64,000 bases of DNA from Mangifera indica (lineage: Eukaryota > Streptophyta > Magnoliopsida > Sapindales > Anacardiaceae). Positions 18,255 to 29,934 of this stretch are shown here, one piece after another. The notes below the pieces were generated by a model, which had not been told where the DNA came from, did not search any database, and saw nothing but the letters and a program-made list of their open reading frames with translations. The stretch is from positions 496,001 to 560,000 of the forward strand of contig NC_058156.1 of NCBI RefSeq assembly GCF_011075055.1, in the 5' to 3' direction. The position numbers were made by a program, and so were the translations under genes. Every line of letters begins with the position of its first letter. Positions within the stretch are counted from its first letter, which is position 1.

Positions 18255-19171
18255 TCCCATGCAAGGTTTGGTGCAAAGGCAAATTCACACCTGGAGGGTT
18301 TTAAAAATTTAAACACGTATTTGTCTTTGAATTTTTGCTAGAATTCTTTAAATATAAAATTATTATTTTAATAATAATATTAAAAATATATTTTTTTTAT
18401 CTCAATTTTTTTTGTCTTGGTTTAAAAATCTAACAATTTTTTATTAAAAGTTTGAAAAGTTAATTTTCTCTTCCTAGGGTTTGCATTTTCTCTCTTATTT
18501 CTCTGGTGATCGGAGTCGTCTTCTTATCCATCTTTTTCTCTTGCTTAGGAGAAACTGTCAACGACCAAAGAAGAAGGAACGAACAAAGAAGATGGATGAG
18601 CGTTGTCTTCAACCACGAGATCCATCATCGAGCGTCATCTAAGCCATAAGATTTGTTTCTTGAATCGAAGGATGGGTGACAAATCAAAGAACCATAGGAT
18701 TTATCAGTCTTCCTTTTTTGATACATTGCATGTTGGCCACCGACAGTATTTTTAGAGCAATTTGATTTAGACAATGGATAGAAAGGTGAACCTTCTGTTA
18801 GAATGGTGATGGTTGGAGAGGGAAACAAATCCTAAAATAAAATGTTAACTTTTTAAATTTGTAGTAGGGAGAAATTATTAATTTTTTAAACTAAAAAGAT
18901 GATAATTAGAAAAATGAAAAAAAAACTGAAAATTGAGAAAAAATGACTTTTAAAAAATAAAATTTGTTATGTACGAGTAAAATTATTAATTTTTAAAATT
19001 TAAATGAGAAAATAAAATAAAATAATATATTTTTTAATAATTTTATTAAAATAATAATTTTATTTTTATATTTTACTAAAAATTCTATTAAAAATTTTAG
19101 AGACAAGTGAGTGTCTAGACTTTTAAAAACCTCACTATGTAACTTGTCTATGCACCAAACCTTATGTGGGA
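18255..19171. mobile_element. non-autonomous DNA element with long terminal inverted repeats
   Basis: The left end TCCCATGCAAGGTTTGGTGCA (18255-18275) is the inverse of 19151-19171 with two mismatches. The inverted similarity continues inwards for about 150 bases, imperfectly, through matching AT-rich stretches (for example AAATTATTATTTTAATA). The 500-base centre is leader-like sequence without an intact gene. No transposase is seen. A related element lies at 33031-33791. The family is probably a Mutator-like or other long-TIR MITE; I could not identify a clear target-site duplication. Confidence 0.6.
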
Positions 19172-19560
19172 ACATGTATTTGGCCAACGAAAATTCTACT
19201 CGTGTCTTGCAATTGCCGGAGCATATTGTACGTTGTCAAGGTCAATGCCAGCTCAATCAATGGAAAAAGCCAATAGAAAAGCGACGAAATAATTTTCTTT
19301 TTCCCAAACTCAAATTGGCTGCCTCGTGCAGTGCGTGTGAAGTTATCTAGTTATATAGTTAAGTCTTCGTCTTCTTCAAAAGTCTCTTCAGTATAGAGCT
19401 TTAAATTAAGGAACTCCCGTCTCAGTTCTCACCAAGACTGAAACTTTTAGTTTGGACGACGAGACCTACTGTCTTATTTTTCGATTTCAAATCTCGATCT
19501 AATCTAAGTCAATCAAATTTTTAGTGTGCCCGAGTTTAAAACTCGCATCAGACTGTGAAG
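19172..19560 (+). promoter_or_regulatory. upstream region and leader of the PLAC8 gene
   Basis: Lies between the inverted-repeat element and the PLAC8 start codon. AT content falls after about 19370 and a C/T-rich leader-like tract follows (19360-19560). No unambiguous TATA box could be picked, so the start of transcription is not defined. Confidence 0.35.
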
Positions 19561-22500
19561 ATGGTGTCCAACGAGGCTGTGGCGAAGATGCAGCTTCGTC
19601 AAAACTACCGAAACTTGTGGCATACTGACCTTTTCGGCTCCATCAGTCAAGACACCCGTTGTATGTTTTTTAATTTAAAATTTTAAGGTAATTTGTGTTT
19701 TCCCTCCCCTAATTTGTTGTTTTGTGCTTGTGTTATTGTGCAGATTGCTGTTTTGCGGTTTTCTGGTGAGAATTTTATATCTTTCTTTTATTAAATATTG
19801 ATTATTAATTCTGGTTATGGATATGTTAATTTTCAGCTGAATTTCGTGATAGTCTAGGTTTTATTTTGGAATAATTGTGGTTATTAAATTTGCTATTTTG
19901 GGTTAAATTTGTTTAGCCTATTCTTAATATAACCACTATTTTAGAACGCGGATTGGACTGGCCGGTCTGACAGTAATCTGGTACCAAGTCGAGTCTGGTT
20001 AATGGCTAAAACCTGTTTTTACAAATTTGACTGGTTGACCTGGGTGAATAGTCTCGAACTGCGATTCAACTACTAGGCCAGAGCAATCTGATTGTCATGT
20101 TGACATTACATAGCTAAAACCTATTTAAAATTTTAATTATGAGATACTAACGTCACTTGTCTAACTGGAGACTGTTCTTTGACGGAGTCAATGCCCTAGT
20201 TTGGGTCTTAAAACACTACTTGAAACTTAATAATTAACAATATTTCATTTCTTTTTTGTTTCTTATGAAATTTTGATGGACTTAAACGGCTTTAGGAAGA
20301 CTAAGTCAAGATTAGCTTTGTTCAGGCCAGTCCAAACTCCTGAAAGAGATGAACAAGCTAGTGTGAACTCTTGAAAGAGGTGAAGGGGGGAAGGTTTGTT
20401 TTGGGTAAATTTCACTAATAAATTCCAAATCACAATCCAACGAAACTAATATAGCCACTGGAATAGTTCACTTATGTAAGCCGAAGCCACTTTGTATTCG
20501 AGAATATAACTTCTTACTTGAGAAAGCAATCGAGTGACCCTATTGCATAAGAACAACTCCAACATGAAACCCTGAAGCATCAATCTCTTCTTTAAATTCC
20601 GCTTCCAAATCAGACAAAGCTAAAGCAGGAGCTCGAGTCATAGTCAATTTCAACTGTTCAAAAGCTTTTGTTGAGGCCTCCAACCAATTTAATGAATCTT
20701 TCTTGAGCAAGTCTGTCAACATTGCAACCTTTATTTTATATTGTTGAATAGATTTTCGATAATACCCTGTAAGACCTAGAAACCCTCTAAGTTGTTTGGG
20801 GTTTTTTTGTTAAGGGCAAGGCAATCATTGATTTAATCTTTTTGGGGTCAGATTTTAGTCTACCATCCATGACAATATGTCCTAAGTACTCAATTTCGTG
20901 TTGCTAAACAAACACTTGGAAAATTTAACATAAAACTGGTGGGTAGATAAGCAAGATAAAACAATGTTCCAATGAGTTAACTGATCATCAAATTTTGTCA
21001 CTGTAAACCACATTATCATAAAAAAACAATGACAAACTTTCAAAGGGAAGGGCGAAAAAGGTGATTCACGGTAGCTTGAAAGGTTGAAAGTGCGTTTGTG
21101 AGGCTAAATTTGTGAGGTTAATTTGTTCCACACTGAACGCTGCAATTGTATTTGTATTTGTCTTGAAATACTGTTAAATTAGCTGCTCTTATTTTTTTCT
21201 TGAGTTGCCATTTTAAACTTTCACCCTTATCTCTCTTTCCTAGGTAATGACCACTCTGCAATAATTTTATATTTTATGATTTTTGTTATCTGGTTTTGAT
21301 CACTTTTTGAATTTATGAGATTTTTAATCATAAACTGTTTGCTTCTTTGCATCGCAATGCATCTGCTTCACTTTGTTTTACTGTAGCCCCCCATGTGTGT
21401 CTTACCTGCTTCGGAAACGAGCACTTTACAATGACATGTCGAGGTAATTCTGATTTTGTGTTATCTCTGATCTGAGCTGTTTTAATATGTAATACCTTGG
21501 TGTAATTTTGGTTTCTTTTTGTTTTCATAGGTATGTTTGTTGTGCTGGTTATATGCCCTGCAGCGGCAAGTGTTACGAAAGTTCTTGTCCCGAATTTTGC
21601 CTCTGCACTGAGGTATGAGTTTTATTTGTCAGTGATGTTGCATTGTTTTTTCCTGGATTTCAGAGCATCTTGCTTAAACACAACTATGGAATTTATGGCC
21701 ACAAGATATGCCTAAATTTTTTCCTTATAGCTTCTATTTCAAAAAGGAGAACCTGGCTTTTTGTTTGTTTGGTATTTGTATAATGCCTTCTCCTATGCCA
21801 TTACTATTCAATAAAACAATGAATTTATCGTGCTCTGATGGGAGATTAATTCATTATATCATGTAATGGGATGTTTATAAATTGATTTGGCAATTTTAAA
21901 GCATTTTTATTGCAATCTTTAATTGCTTTTAAATTCTATTTATTTCCAGGTTTTCTGTTGCTTCGGAAATTCGGTGGCCTCTACTCGTTTTCTTTTGCAA
22001 GATGAATTCAATATCCAGACAACTCGCTGCGATAATTTTATTATTGTACTGTCTCATGAGTATCTGTCAATTTGAATATATATGTGCACTTATTTACAAT
22101 TTGTTAATAATGTTTACTTGTTGATAAACAGGGGTTTATGTTATGCCTTCAACAAGTTGCATGCATATTTTCTCTAATTGCATGCATTGTCGGAGGTGAT
22201 GGACTTCAGGAGGCTTCTCAGATATTGAATCTGTTGGCTGATCTAGTTTATTGCTCGTAAGGGTTTATGTCCTCTCCCCACAAAGCTTTTGGTGAAAAAA
22301 AATGGCTACAAAATATCGTACTGACTCACTGTATGTTTTCCTTTGCAGGGTTTGTGCATGCATGCAGGTATGCATCTATGCTAGTGATTCACATACATGT
22401 GAATCGAACGATTTCAGTGTAATATTTCTTTACATTTTGTTTCGATTATCTGCAGACACAACACAAGGTTGAATTGGACAAAAGAGATGGTGTTTTCGGT

Positions 22501-22716
22501 CCACAACCTATGTCAGTGCCCCCTGTTCAACAGATGTCTCGCATCGATCAGCAATATCCTGTCTCAGTTGGATATCCACCACAGCAAGGTGCTTATGGAC
22601 AGCCCTATGCTTATCCTCCTGCTTACCCGCCTCCGGCACAAAGTTATCCTCCTGCTTACCCGCCTCCGGCGCAAGGCTATCCTCACGCTTATCCACCTCC
22701 TGGCTATTCTAGGTGA
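19561..22716 (+). CDS. PLAC8-family Cys-rich protein with Pro/Tyr-rich tail
   Basis: Small Cys-rich protein of the PLAC8 superfamily, which includes plant cell-number regulators and cadmium-resistance proteins at membranes. The function of this branch (Arabidopsis At5g05350 type, from memory) is not established. Eight exons: 19561-19657, 19744-19765, 21387-21443, 21531-21612, 21950-22045, 22132-22256, 22349-22367, 22456-22716; 252 residues, all phases matching. Starts [20 protein letters not shown]. The PLAC8 signature reads CCFAVFCPPC at about residues 34-43, followed by [12 protein letters not shown] and [14 protein letters not shown] hydrophobic stretch ([17 protein letters not shown]) is a likely membrane segment. 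The C terminus repeats AYPPPAQ/YPPAY units ending PPPGYSR. Exons of 22 and 19 bases are microexons. Intron 2 (1.6 kb) carries an antisense retrotransposon relic. Confidence 0.92.
20520..21120 (-). mobile_element. Ty3/gypsy retrotransposon reverse-transcriptase/RNase H relic
   Basis: Minus-strand translation in pieces from three frames gives, in the correct order, phrases typical of Ty3/gypsy polymerases: [16 protein letters not shown] near 21110-21070; a degenerate palm motif FFYDNVVYS near 21030; EYLGHIV near 20890; [13 protein letters not shown] near 20770; and an RNase H start with [13 protein letters not shown] near 20590-20540. The YxDD-type palm motif has lost an aspartate, and frameshifts and stops are present, so it is dead. 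No LTRs are recognised. It sits antisense in intron 2 of the PLAC8 gene. Confidence 0.85.
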
Positions 22717-23414
22717 TCACATTTTCTGTGTTACAGCCTGCCCACGGCCTTCAGTCCAAGGTGATGCTTTTGCTGTGTTGTTTGTTGATTTGCCTGTGAA
22801 CTTTCTAAGCCTGTTGAGATATTAACTGGGTTTTGAGTGGACCTGCAACTCTTCTCAGGTGTTTACTTGCCAGTAGTCTATTGGTATAGATGTATAATTG
22901 TGTGATTTGATGTCACCATTGTTGATTAAAAAATACAGGATTGTTATCTCTTCCGCTGTCAATTATTTCTTCTACTTATTCTCTGCAATTTTATCTCTAA
23001 CTTCTTTTGCCAATAAATTGATCCTAGTATTGATGCTGGGAATGAATTCAAATTGAATTGAGTCGGTTGGAATCCATTGTTCAGTTTGAACGAGTAAACG
23101 AGTTGGAGCTCCAACTAGGCTCAAGTTTAGCTCATTTGTCTTTCCGATGATATTGTTCATCCTATCGGCAACATTGCTTATCATGCCAATAACATTGTTC
23201 TTATTATCAACAATCTTTCAACCACATTATGCATTAGTTTGAACGAGTGAGCTGGGTATTATTGATTCAAGCTGGCCATAGGTTTGATTCGGTTTTATTT
23301 GAATTCACCCTTAATACGTATAAACAAAACGATAATATAATTTGTGGTAATAACTCAATGACTATGATTTGCATAATGTAATGTGCACCTATTCACTGAA
23401 AAAAGGAAGTTATG

Positions 23415-23575
23415 GGTATCTAATTTTGAGTATATAATTATGTAGTTAAATAATGTATTATCATTTGATTTAGTATTATTTTATTATTAATTTAAAATAA
23501 TTTAATTATATAATGATATATTATTTAAATATTTAAAAATAAAAATATATAGTTTTATTGTATCAAATACGTAAA
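23415..23575. mobile_element. MITE-like element copy
   Basis: Shares with the copies near 18025 and 58505 the order TTGATTTAGTATTATTTTATT, TTTAAAATAATTTAATTATATAATGATA and terminal ATATAGTTTTATTGTATCAAA. Strongly decayed. Confidence 0.4.
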
Positions 23576-24522
23576 GGTTGGAATGAAAAGTTCCACAAGG
23601 AAACACAAAAGATTTGGAAGTTGCATGCACACGAGTACATGATTGCTTGTACAACTTGATATGATACTTCAATTCAAAGCTTCTCTATGACAATAGAAAG
23701 TAAAAGCGACGAATAGTGGGGGGTTTCTTGCAAGACGCAAATTGTTTGTGAATTTAAAAAAGAAAGTAGAAAGTTTGTGGGCCTCTTAAAAAATTTGAAG
23801 TTCTGTAGGGCTTTCTTTGTCATGAATAAGATATCGCAAATTGCAAAAATATTAACAAAAACAAATATTTTAAGTGGGGATTATTAGTTCTACTTTGACA
23901 TAATAAATCAATCTAATATTAAACCGTGTGGGCTCTCTTCATCTTTCGCAGTCATTAGGAACGGCTGAATTTGTTTTTAAGCCGAGTCGAATCAAGTTTA
24001 GAGTTAACTTGAGTTTGAATTAAAATTATATTTTCAATTCAAACTCGTTTGAGTTAATGTACAATTTTACTAAAGAATTATTGTGGAGTAAACAATGTTA
24101 TCAAAGAAGAAAACATTATCGATCTAAAATTGAGATATCAAGTTCGGAGTTTTAATTTGAAATTTCCTTGTTTAAGTCAAGTCATATATTCAATTTGTGT
24201 AAGCTAAGATTAAAGGGATCTTGATATTTAGTGGCATAAAGAAGTCACACGTAATGTACCCTCTTTATTTTATTACATGTTGGGTATTGAGTTTGGTTTT
24301 ATTTAAATCGATTGAATTTAAATTAAAATTTTAGTTACAAAATTAAAAATTAAATAAAAAATTAAACCTATTTACAAAAAATATAAATTTAGAATGAATA
24401 GAAAATTAAATTATTTTTAAATTGAATTTAAGGTTTAACTTTTTAATCTTAAACCACTTTTAACTTAAATCTTTGGATAGAATCCATCTATTATTGGACG
24501 ATTTGAATCGATTTAGGCAGGC

Positions 24523-24525
<3 letters not shown>

Positions 24526-24582
<57 letters not shown>
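24526..24582. repeat. (TA)n microsatellite
   Basis: Uninterrupted TA alternation of about 57 bases, long enough to be length-variable and to cause assembly uncertainty. Confidence 0.95.
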
Positions 24583-24585
<3 letters not shown>

Positions 24586-24681
24586 AAACTTGAAAGCAAA
24601 TTTAGATTGAAAAATGGTTGAATTGACGTGGAGCAGAAGAAGCCACCATTAATGGTTGAAAGGCTCATCGTTTTCACACAG

Positions 24682-24732
24682 AAAAATAAAAAATAAAAAA
24701 TAAAAAATAAAAAATAAAAAATAAAAAATAAA
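24682..24732. repeat. heptamer tandem repeat (AAAAAAT)n
   Basis: T residues recur exactly every seven bases (24687, 24694, 24701, 24708, 24715, 24722, 24729), giving seven perfect copies of AAAAAAT. This heptamer suggests slippage of a poly-A tail or A-rich tract. A (CAT)n run of about 22 bases follows at 24765-24786. Confidence 0.9.
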
Positions 24733-25070
24733 CCTTCGAACCCAGAAATTAACCCTGAATGAGATCACCATCATCATCATCATCATCTTCATTATATACT
24801 CCTTCATTCATGGTCAAATAATGAGATCCAAATCAAATCAACTGAAAAAGATCCAAATCTTTTCATCTTCACAAATTCAGAAACCAAGTAAGAAACAAGA
24901 AGGAGAAGATGATGAAGAAGAAGACTGTGAAAATTACAAATTAATGGAGTTAATTATTATTATTATTAACATACAATTATAATTTGTAGCCCTCCATTTT
25001 CATTTCTCTTCAAGCTTCACTATGTCTTGTATATACAATGTTCAATCAAAAAGAAAAAAAATCTTTTTTT

Positions 25071-25583
25071 TTAAGTTATGATCTGTAAATCAGAAATCTG
25101 TGAATATTCAGCATCAAATAAATCGGGGATCCCGCAAGCCTCCCACAGCCTCTCATTGAACGTCTCCTGCATCTCCTCCGGTATAAACGGCGTCCGACAT
25201 AATGGGCACGTCTGCTGATCGTATCCCATCCAACGGTCGAGGCAGCTCCGGTGAAAGATATGGCGGCAATTCGTGAGTCGTCTGATGTCGTCCTGGTTTT
25301 CAAACTCGTAGAGACAAACGGCGCAAGAGTCAGGCGGGTCAACAAGGTCTGAGAACTTGATGACCGGTAAGATTTCGCGGATGAGAAGAGCTGAGACCGA
25401 CGGAGGCGAGGGGACAAGTGTGGTTGGTGTTTCGGGCCAAGCAATGTCGGGTTCGAGAAATTCTTGGAGACCCAGAAAGCTAAAGAGAATGGAGATCAGT
25501 TTTCTGATAAAACCCAGAAAGGAAAGTGTGTGAAGAAGGAGCTTCGGGAGGAGAAGCTCTGGGTAAGCTACTGGAAAACCCAT
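25071..25583 (-). CDS. BRH1: RING-H2 finger E3 ubiquitin ligase, BRH1-like
   Basis: Single-exon gene of 170 codons. The N terminus MGFPVAYPELLLPKLLLHTL and the phrase ALLIREILPVIKF match Arabidopsis BRH1 (brassinosteroid-responsive RING-H2) and its relatives. A hydrophobic N-terminal region (about 10-40) may be a membrane anchor. The RING-H2 domain has all eight zinc ligands: C87, C90, C106, H108, H111, C114, C126, C129, with the usual DRW spacing after the sixth ligand. It should recruit an E2 and ubiquitinate an unknown substrate; BRH1 itself is repressed by brassinosteroid and induced by elicitors. Length is normal for the group. Convergent with the PLAC8 gene. The hormone response is family knowledge and is not visible here. 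Confidence 0.92.
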   Translation of the reverse strand: MGFPVAYPELLLPKLLLHTLSFLGFIRKLISILFSFLGLQEFLEPDIAWPETPTTLVPSPPSVSALLIREILPVIKFSDLVDPPDSCAVCLYEFENQDDIRRLTNCRHIFHRSCLDRWMGYDQQTCPLCRTPFIPEEMQETFNERLWEACGIPDLFDAEYSQISDLQIIT

Positions 25584-25598
25584 TACTGGTTTTGTTTC

Positions 25599-25692
25599 AG
25601 CGAGAGAGAGAGAGAAAGATGAAGAGCAACACAGACACAGACTGAATTATACGCACACAGCCTGAACCTCAATATATATATATATATATAAA
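25599..25692 (-). promoter_or_regulatory. leader Y-patch and TATA region of the RING gene
   Basis: On the minus strand a (CT)n run (25599-25616) lies in the probable 5' leader, and a long TATATA tract (25673-25692) lies 90-110 bases upstream of the ATG. A pyrimidine patch and TATA at these distances suit a compact TATA promoter. The exact start site is not known. Confidence 0.5.
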
Positions 25693-26069
25693 AGATTTTT
25701 GATTTTTGATTTTATACGTAATGACTGATAACTAAGATTGAGAAATTTTTTTTATATTTTTTTAAAATTCCATATAAATCATGTTGATTTGTTGAAAATT
25801 TTCCTTCTATTTTTGTTTGATATGTGTTTGGGCACGAGTTATAAGTCAGGTGAAAGCTAAGATGAGATTCGATTTCCTTCTATTTCGAAGAGACAAAATA
25901 TAAATAATCACATACTATCGAATGAGTTTATATAGATAAATTAGTAAAAAATATTTGTATATATAGTTTTACTTTTGCGTTAGATTAGAAGTGACACGAG
26001 TGCAATAACAAAAGTGGATACCTTTATGAGTTTTATCTATGAATTCCAACTTCATTAATACACTTTCAA

Positions 26070-26400
26070 CTAGGTTTGAATTCGAACCAAATTGTCATTA
26101 GGATCAAACAAGTCTAATTCAGGCTCAATCCGATCTTGAGTCAAGGATTGGACTCATTTTTCTAAGCAAGCTATGTTCGAAATGATTCAAATATTCAATT
26201 TTTTTAATTCAACTCAAATTAAATCTAAAATCATGCTACTTCCAATCTGAGTTTGAACCATAATTTTACAATCCCAATCAAGCTTAAACTAAAGAAATTT
26301 TCATACGTCAATTTTGTGTTAATCTTAATCTAACCCTTTTAGATTCAAATCAATCATGAATTAGCTATTGTTTCAAATCTATCATTCTCTTACGAACTTA
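26070..26400. repeat. dispersed AT-rich repeat copy
   Basis: Carries the family phrases GGTTTGAATTCGAACCAAATT, CAAATTAAATCTAAAATC and TTCAAATCAATC; no coding content. Confidence 0.45.
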
Positions 26401-26637
26401 TTCAATGTACCAAGGACACATTAGAATTATTATTTGGTATTTTATATAGTATGATTAGAATAATACAATGTGGACACATTCTAAAATAAAGCATGTGCTA
26501 TTAGGCAAAGCTAATCATAGTCTTCTTAATTAGTACTAGGAATAAATTATAGTGAGTTGCTTGCTCATGATTTGTCTTTACAATTTAGAATTTACAATCT
26601 CTCCCAATCTTCCAATTTTTTGGCTAAATGACAATTT

Positions 26638-27229
26638 CCCACCTAAGGTTTGATAAACTAACAAATTGCCACTATTTAAGTTTCAAATAATCAAATTCGT
26701 ATCTATCATTCACTTTGATTAGTGAATTTCGTTTGGTTTTCTGTAAATAATTGTTTTGCTTTTTTATTAAAATTATAAAATTGTTATTAATAATTAATAT
26801 AAATATCAAATTACCAACATATTTACACTAAGTTAAAAATATATTGTTTAAACTTCTAAAAATATTAAAACTCTAACCAATCTTAAAATGTTATATTTTG
26901 TTAAGTTTGCTAAGTGGGGTAATTGTAATTTTTAAAACCGATGAAGGGCATATTGAATTTTAAAATTTTCAAAAACATCTCAAAGTTTTTTGAATTTTCA
27001 AAACCTTAAAAAAAATATTTATTAATATCCTTAATATTTTCAAAAATTACTATTTATCATCAAATATACATTATTTGGAAAAAAAAGAAAAAAGAAAATG
27101 TAAAAGTTTATACAATGTTTTTGCCTTTTTATTTAATAAAATTTACTAACGAAAGTGGATAAAGGATATAATCTGATTTTTTAAAACCTAAAGGATGAGA
27201 ATTGTTATTTCAACAAACTGGGCGTGGGA
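26638..27229. mobile_element. inverted-repeat (MITE-like) element, second family
   Basis: The left arm reads CCCACCTAAGGTTTGATAAA, AACAAATTGCC, then CAAATAATCAAATTCGTATC and CATTCACTTTGATTAGTGAATTT. The right arm read in reverse gives CCCACGCCCAGTTTGTTGAA, AACAATTCTCA, AAAAAATCAGATTATATCC and TATCCACTTTCGTTAGTAAATTT. The two arms therefore match in order over about 100 bases. The interior is AT-rich and non-coding. It differs from the element at 18255-19171. Confidence 0.6.
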
Positions 27230-28489
27230 CATAGATTTTTGGCTTTTTATGACCATTTTTTTAACAAATGAAGGACCCACAACTTATGAAAATGCCATTT
27301 TATTTGAAGCCAATGATGGCTTTGAAGGTTTCTTGGAAGACTAAGTACCTAATTAACTATGTAATCAGAATCTCCTTTTAGGTTTATTTAATCCATTATT
27401 TAAATCTCAGTAGGAGATAATCTTGACCGTTGAAATGATATCTTTTGATGTGAATAACTAATTTATACATGTGTGCCATTCGATGTTCAATAAGGGTTTA
27501 GTCGAATGGTCAAACTTATTATCAAGATTTTAAATTTAGATCAGATTAATTCATTTGGATTAAGATTAAAATTAGTTTTAATAATCAGATTAAATTGATT
27601 TGAGATTGAATCAAATGAATCACACGATTAAAACTTTTTTCAATTATCAGATTATATTGATGTAAGGTTAAATCGCATGAATAATATGATATGATATGTA
27701 GAATAGTTTCTAACGAATTTTTCTTTGATGGGTTGCCCAATACTGCCGAGACAAAATTGGATCCACCCCATTTTTACACACAGTGGGGGGCACCCACCCA
27801 CAACAGCTCAGAGCTGATCTCTCAGCCCCACCACCACCACCACCACCTCCTTTGCTTTCTCGCTTATGTAATTCTTTGTCTGTATCTCCATGCCCTTCAA
27901 AAACCTAATAGTAAATAGCAAATTAAGAGTCAGTCAGTGGACCATGCTGGGCTGGGAACGCCAAAAGTTTTAAACCCTTTTCCAATGGAGGCAACAGCTC
28001 TTGCGTTTTGGCGACTTCACTGTCATTTGGCCTTATTAAGGCAGGCCAGCTACATCCAACCAACAACACTCATTATTATTTTTTTCTACCTGAAGACAAA
28101 AAAATATTCCACTTGCTAATGCAATTTTACCATGTTTGGCCAAAGAAGCATGATTTGTAGGCTATTCTTATATAATATAACTTCCTATCAGAATTTGCCT
28201 GCCATGAGGCTGCACCGAGAATCAAAACAGTGTCAACTAGAAGCTAAAAATCAAATTCCATCCACCTTTGATTGTCAGAAACTGTCGTCTAAACTTTGCT
28301 TCAAAAGAATGGCCAACTTGCAGGTAAGATGGCTTTCTGGCTCACACTTGAATTGACATGTGAGTGCTTGTGATCATTGGAGATTTGGACTGACAAGGAC
28401 CATGTGGCCTGTTCTCTCTGCGTCCATCATCATCCCTTACTGCAAAACCATGAACCCAGAAATGGCTTTTTTTTTTTTTTTTTAAGGTG

Positions 28490-28870
28490 GAATCTCATTT
28501 AGATCAGATTATCTTTTTAAAACTAAATCAATCATATTGAATAAAAAAAATATAGGTTAGATTCAAATTAAATTTGTTTGAGTTTGAATCTAAAAATTAA
28601 ATATTTTTAAAATTGAGCTTAAACTTGAACTTTAAGAGTATTTGACTGTTCAAGCTTGTGAGTCTGAAAAATTTGATAAGAATAAATTAAAATAACTTTG
28701 TTTTGACCAATACGCATTAAAATAACATTATTTTAGTATCAAACTACGCTAAAAGCTCGGTTTAAGCTCAAACTTGAGCTCGATTACCTTTGAAGCAAGT
28801 TTGAGCTTGGGTTCTTTCAAGTCGAGTCATGCCTGAACTTGACTCAATTCGAATCTGATTCTAGGTAAAA
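28490..28870. repeat. dispersed AT-rich repeat copy
   Basis: Contains AATTTGTTTGAGTTTGAATC, GAGCTTAAACTTGAACTTTA, AAGCTCAAACTTGAGCTCG and a CGAGTCATGCCTGAACTTGA phrase, with internal ACTTTGTTTTGAC and ACATTATTTTAGTATC elements. Confidence 0.5.
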
Positions 28871-29916
28871 TCCAGGGTTGACTGATTGGACCTACAACTA
28901 GTACATTGAGTAATTAAAAAATTTGATCTTGCTTTGACACCTAGTCTCAGACTCTGGTACTTTTAGGAATTATTTTTGTCAGTTAAACTATCTCTTAACA
29001 GTAAAAATAACTCTTTTTTTTTCACTCCCCACAAATATTGACACAAAGGAAAAATACAATTGAAGTTTGGAAAAATCTTTTCTCAAAAGTTAAATATTGA
29101 GATTAAAGAGCCGAAGTCATGTAAACTAAAGTTCATACTCTTTGACGTGAGATGCAATTTCCCTGCCTTGCACTTGCGATGTGACATACCTCCACACTTC
29201 ATAGTCTCAATGCCCACATAAACTATTTGTGTGCTACCTTTTTGTTAGCCTTATAAAAATATTGTATTATTGATGTCATTATCCACATATATGATTATAA
29301 TTGAGAGACATAATAATAATTCTGATATCAAATAATACAAACCTTAAAGAATCACATAATGATACGAACTTTTCATAACCACACCCTTACAACTAGCTTT
29401 TGTTGGGGCAGAGCAAGAGACGGTCAATGTGGTGAGCTTACTCATAATTTACTTATATTTAATCTATACCCGCTAGTTTTCTTTATGTATTGGCACCTTT
29501 TGAGATGTAATTCTCCCAAGTTTTGTATCTTTCTTTTCTAAGTTGTTTAAATAATATTAAGCAGAGATGATTTCTGCATTTGCTAAGATTGAATAGAGAA
29601 GTTACAGCTAACTAATGACATGTAAAAACTGAAAGACTCAAAGAAGCATCTGTTGTCCTCCTTGTGTTTTGCAGAGGAATGTGGATTACAGACAAGTTTT
29701 TGTCCGATTGCTTTGCTTTTGGGCTACTTTGATCCCATTTTACTGTATACCCACGTTCTGTTTGAGGTATTTAAATTCAATCCCCGCCGAGTAAGCTGAG
29801 GGGACCTGTAATTCTTATCAGTCTAAACGATAAAAAAACTACCAGACGACTTTGTTTCTGCATCTCTCTCTTTCCCTTCACCATGAAAACATTATCTTCT
29901 CTTCAATGGGGACTCC

Positions 29917-29934
29917 GCCTGCCGGGCGGCAGGC
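29917..29934. repeat. GC-rich perfect hairpin
   Basis: GCCTGCC at 29917-29923 and GGCAGGC at 29928-29934 form a 7-bp all-perfect stem with a 4-base loop. This is unusual in DNA this AT-rich; no function can be assigned. Confidence 0.6.

Larger units (their letters stand above)
22717..25070. other. spacer between convergent PLAC8 and RING genes
   Basis: 22717-22960 is the probable PLAC8 3' untranslated region. Dispersed-repeat copies lie at 23030-23310 (ending GAATTCACCCTTAA-like, with internal ACATTGTTCTTATTATC-type phrases), 23960-24200 and 24270-24510. A MITE-like copy lies at 23415-23575. Two microsatellites follow. 24740-25070 is probably the RING-gene 3' end. No gene seen. Confidence 0.45.

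Noticed and set aside
22972..23184. 70-codon minus-strand frame
   Set aside because: Falls wholly in a dispersed-repeat copy; no start context, splice signals or family motif.
24526..24582. TA run as a matrix-attachment or origin element
   Set aside because: A simple microsatellite explains it; nothing else supports a functional site.
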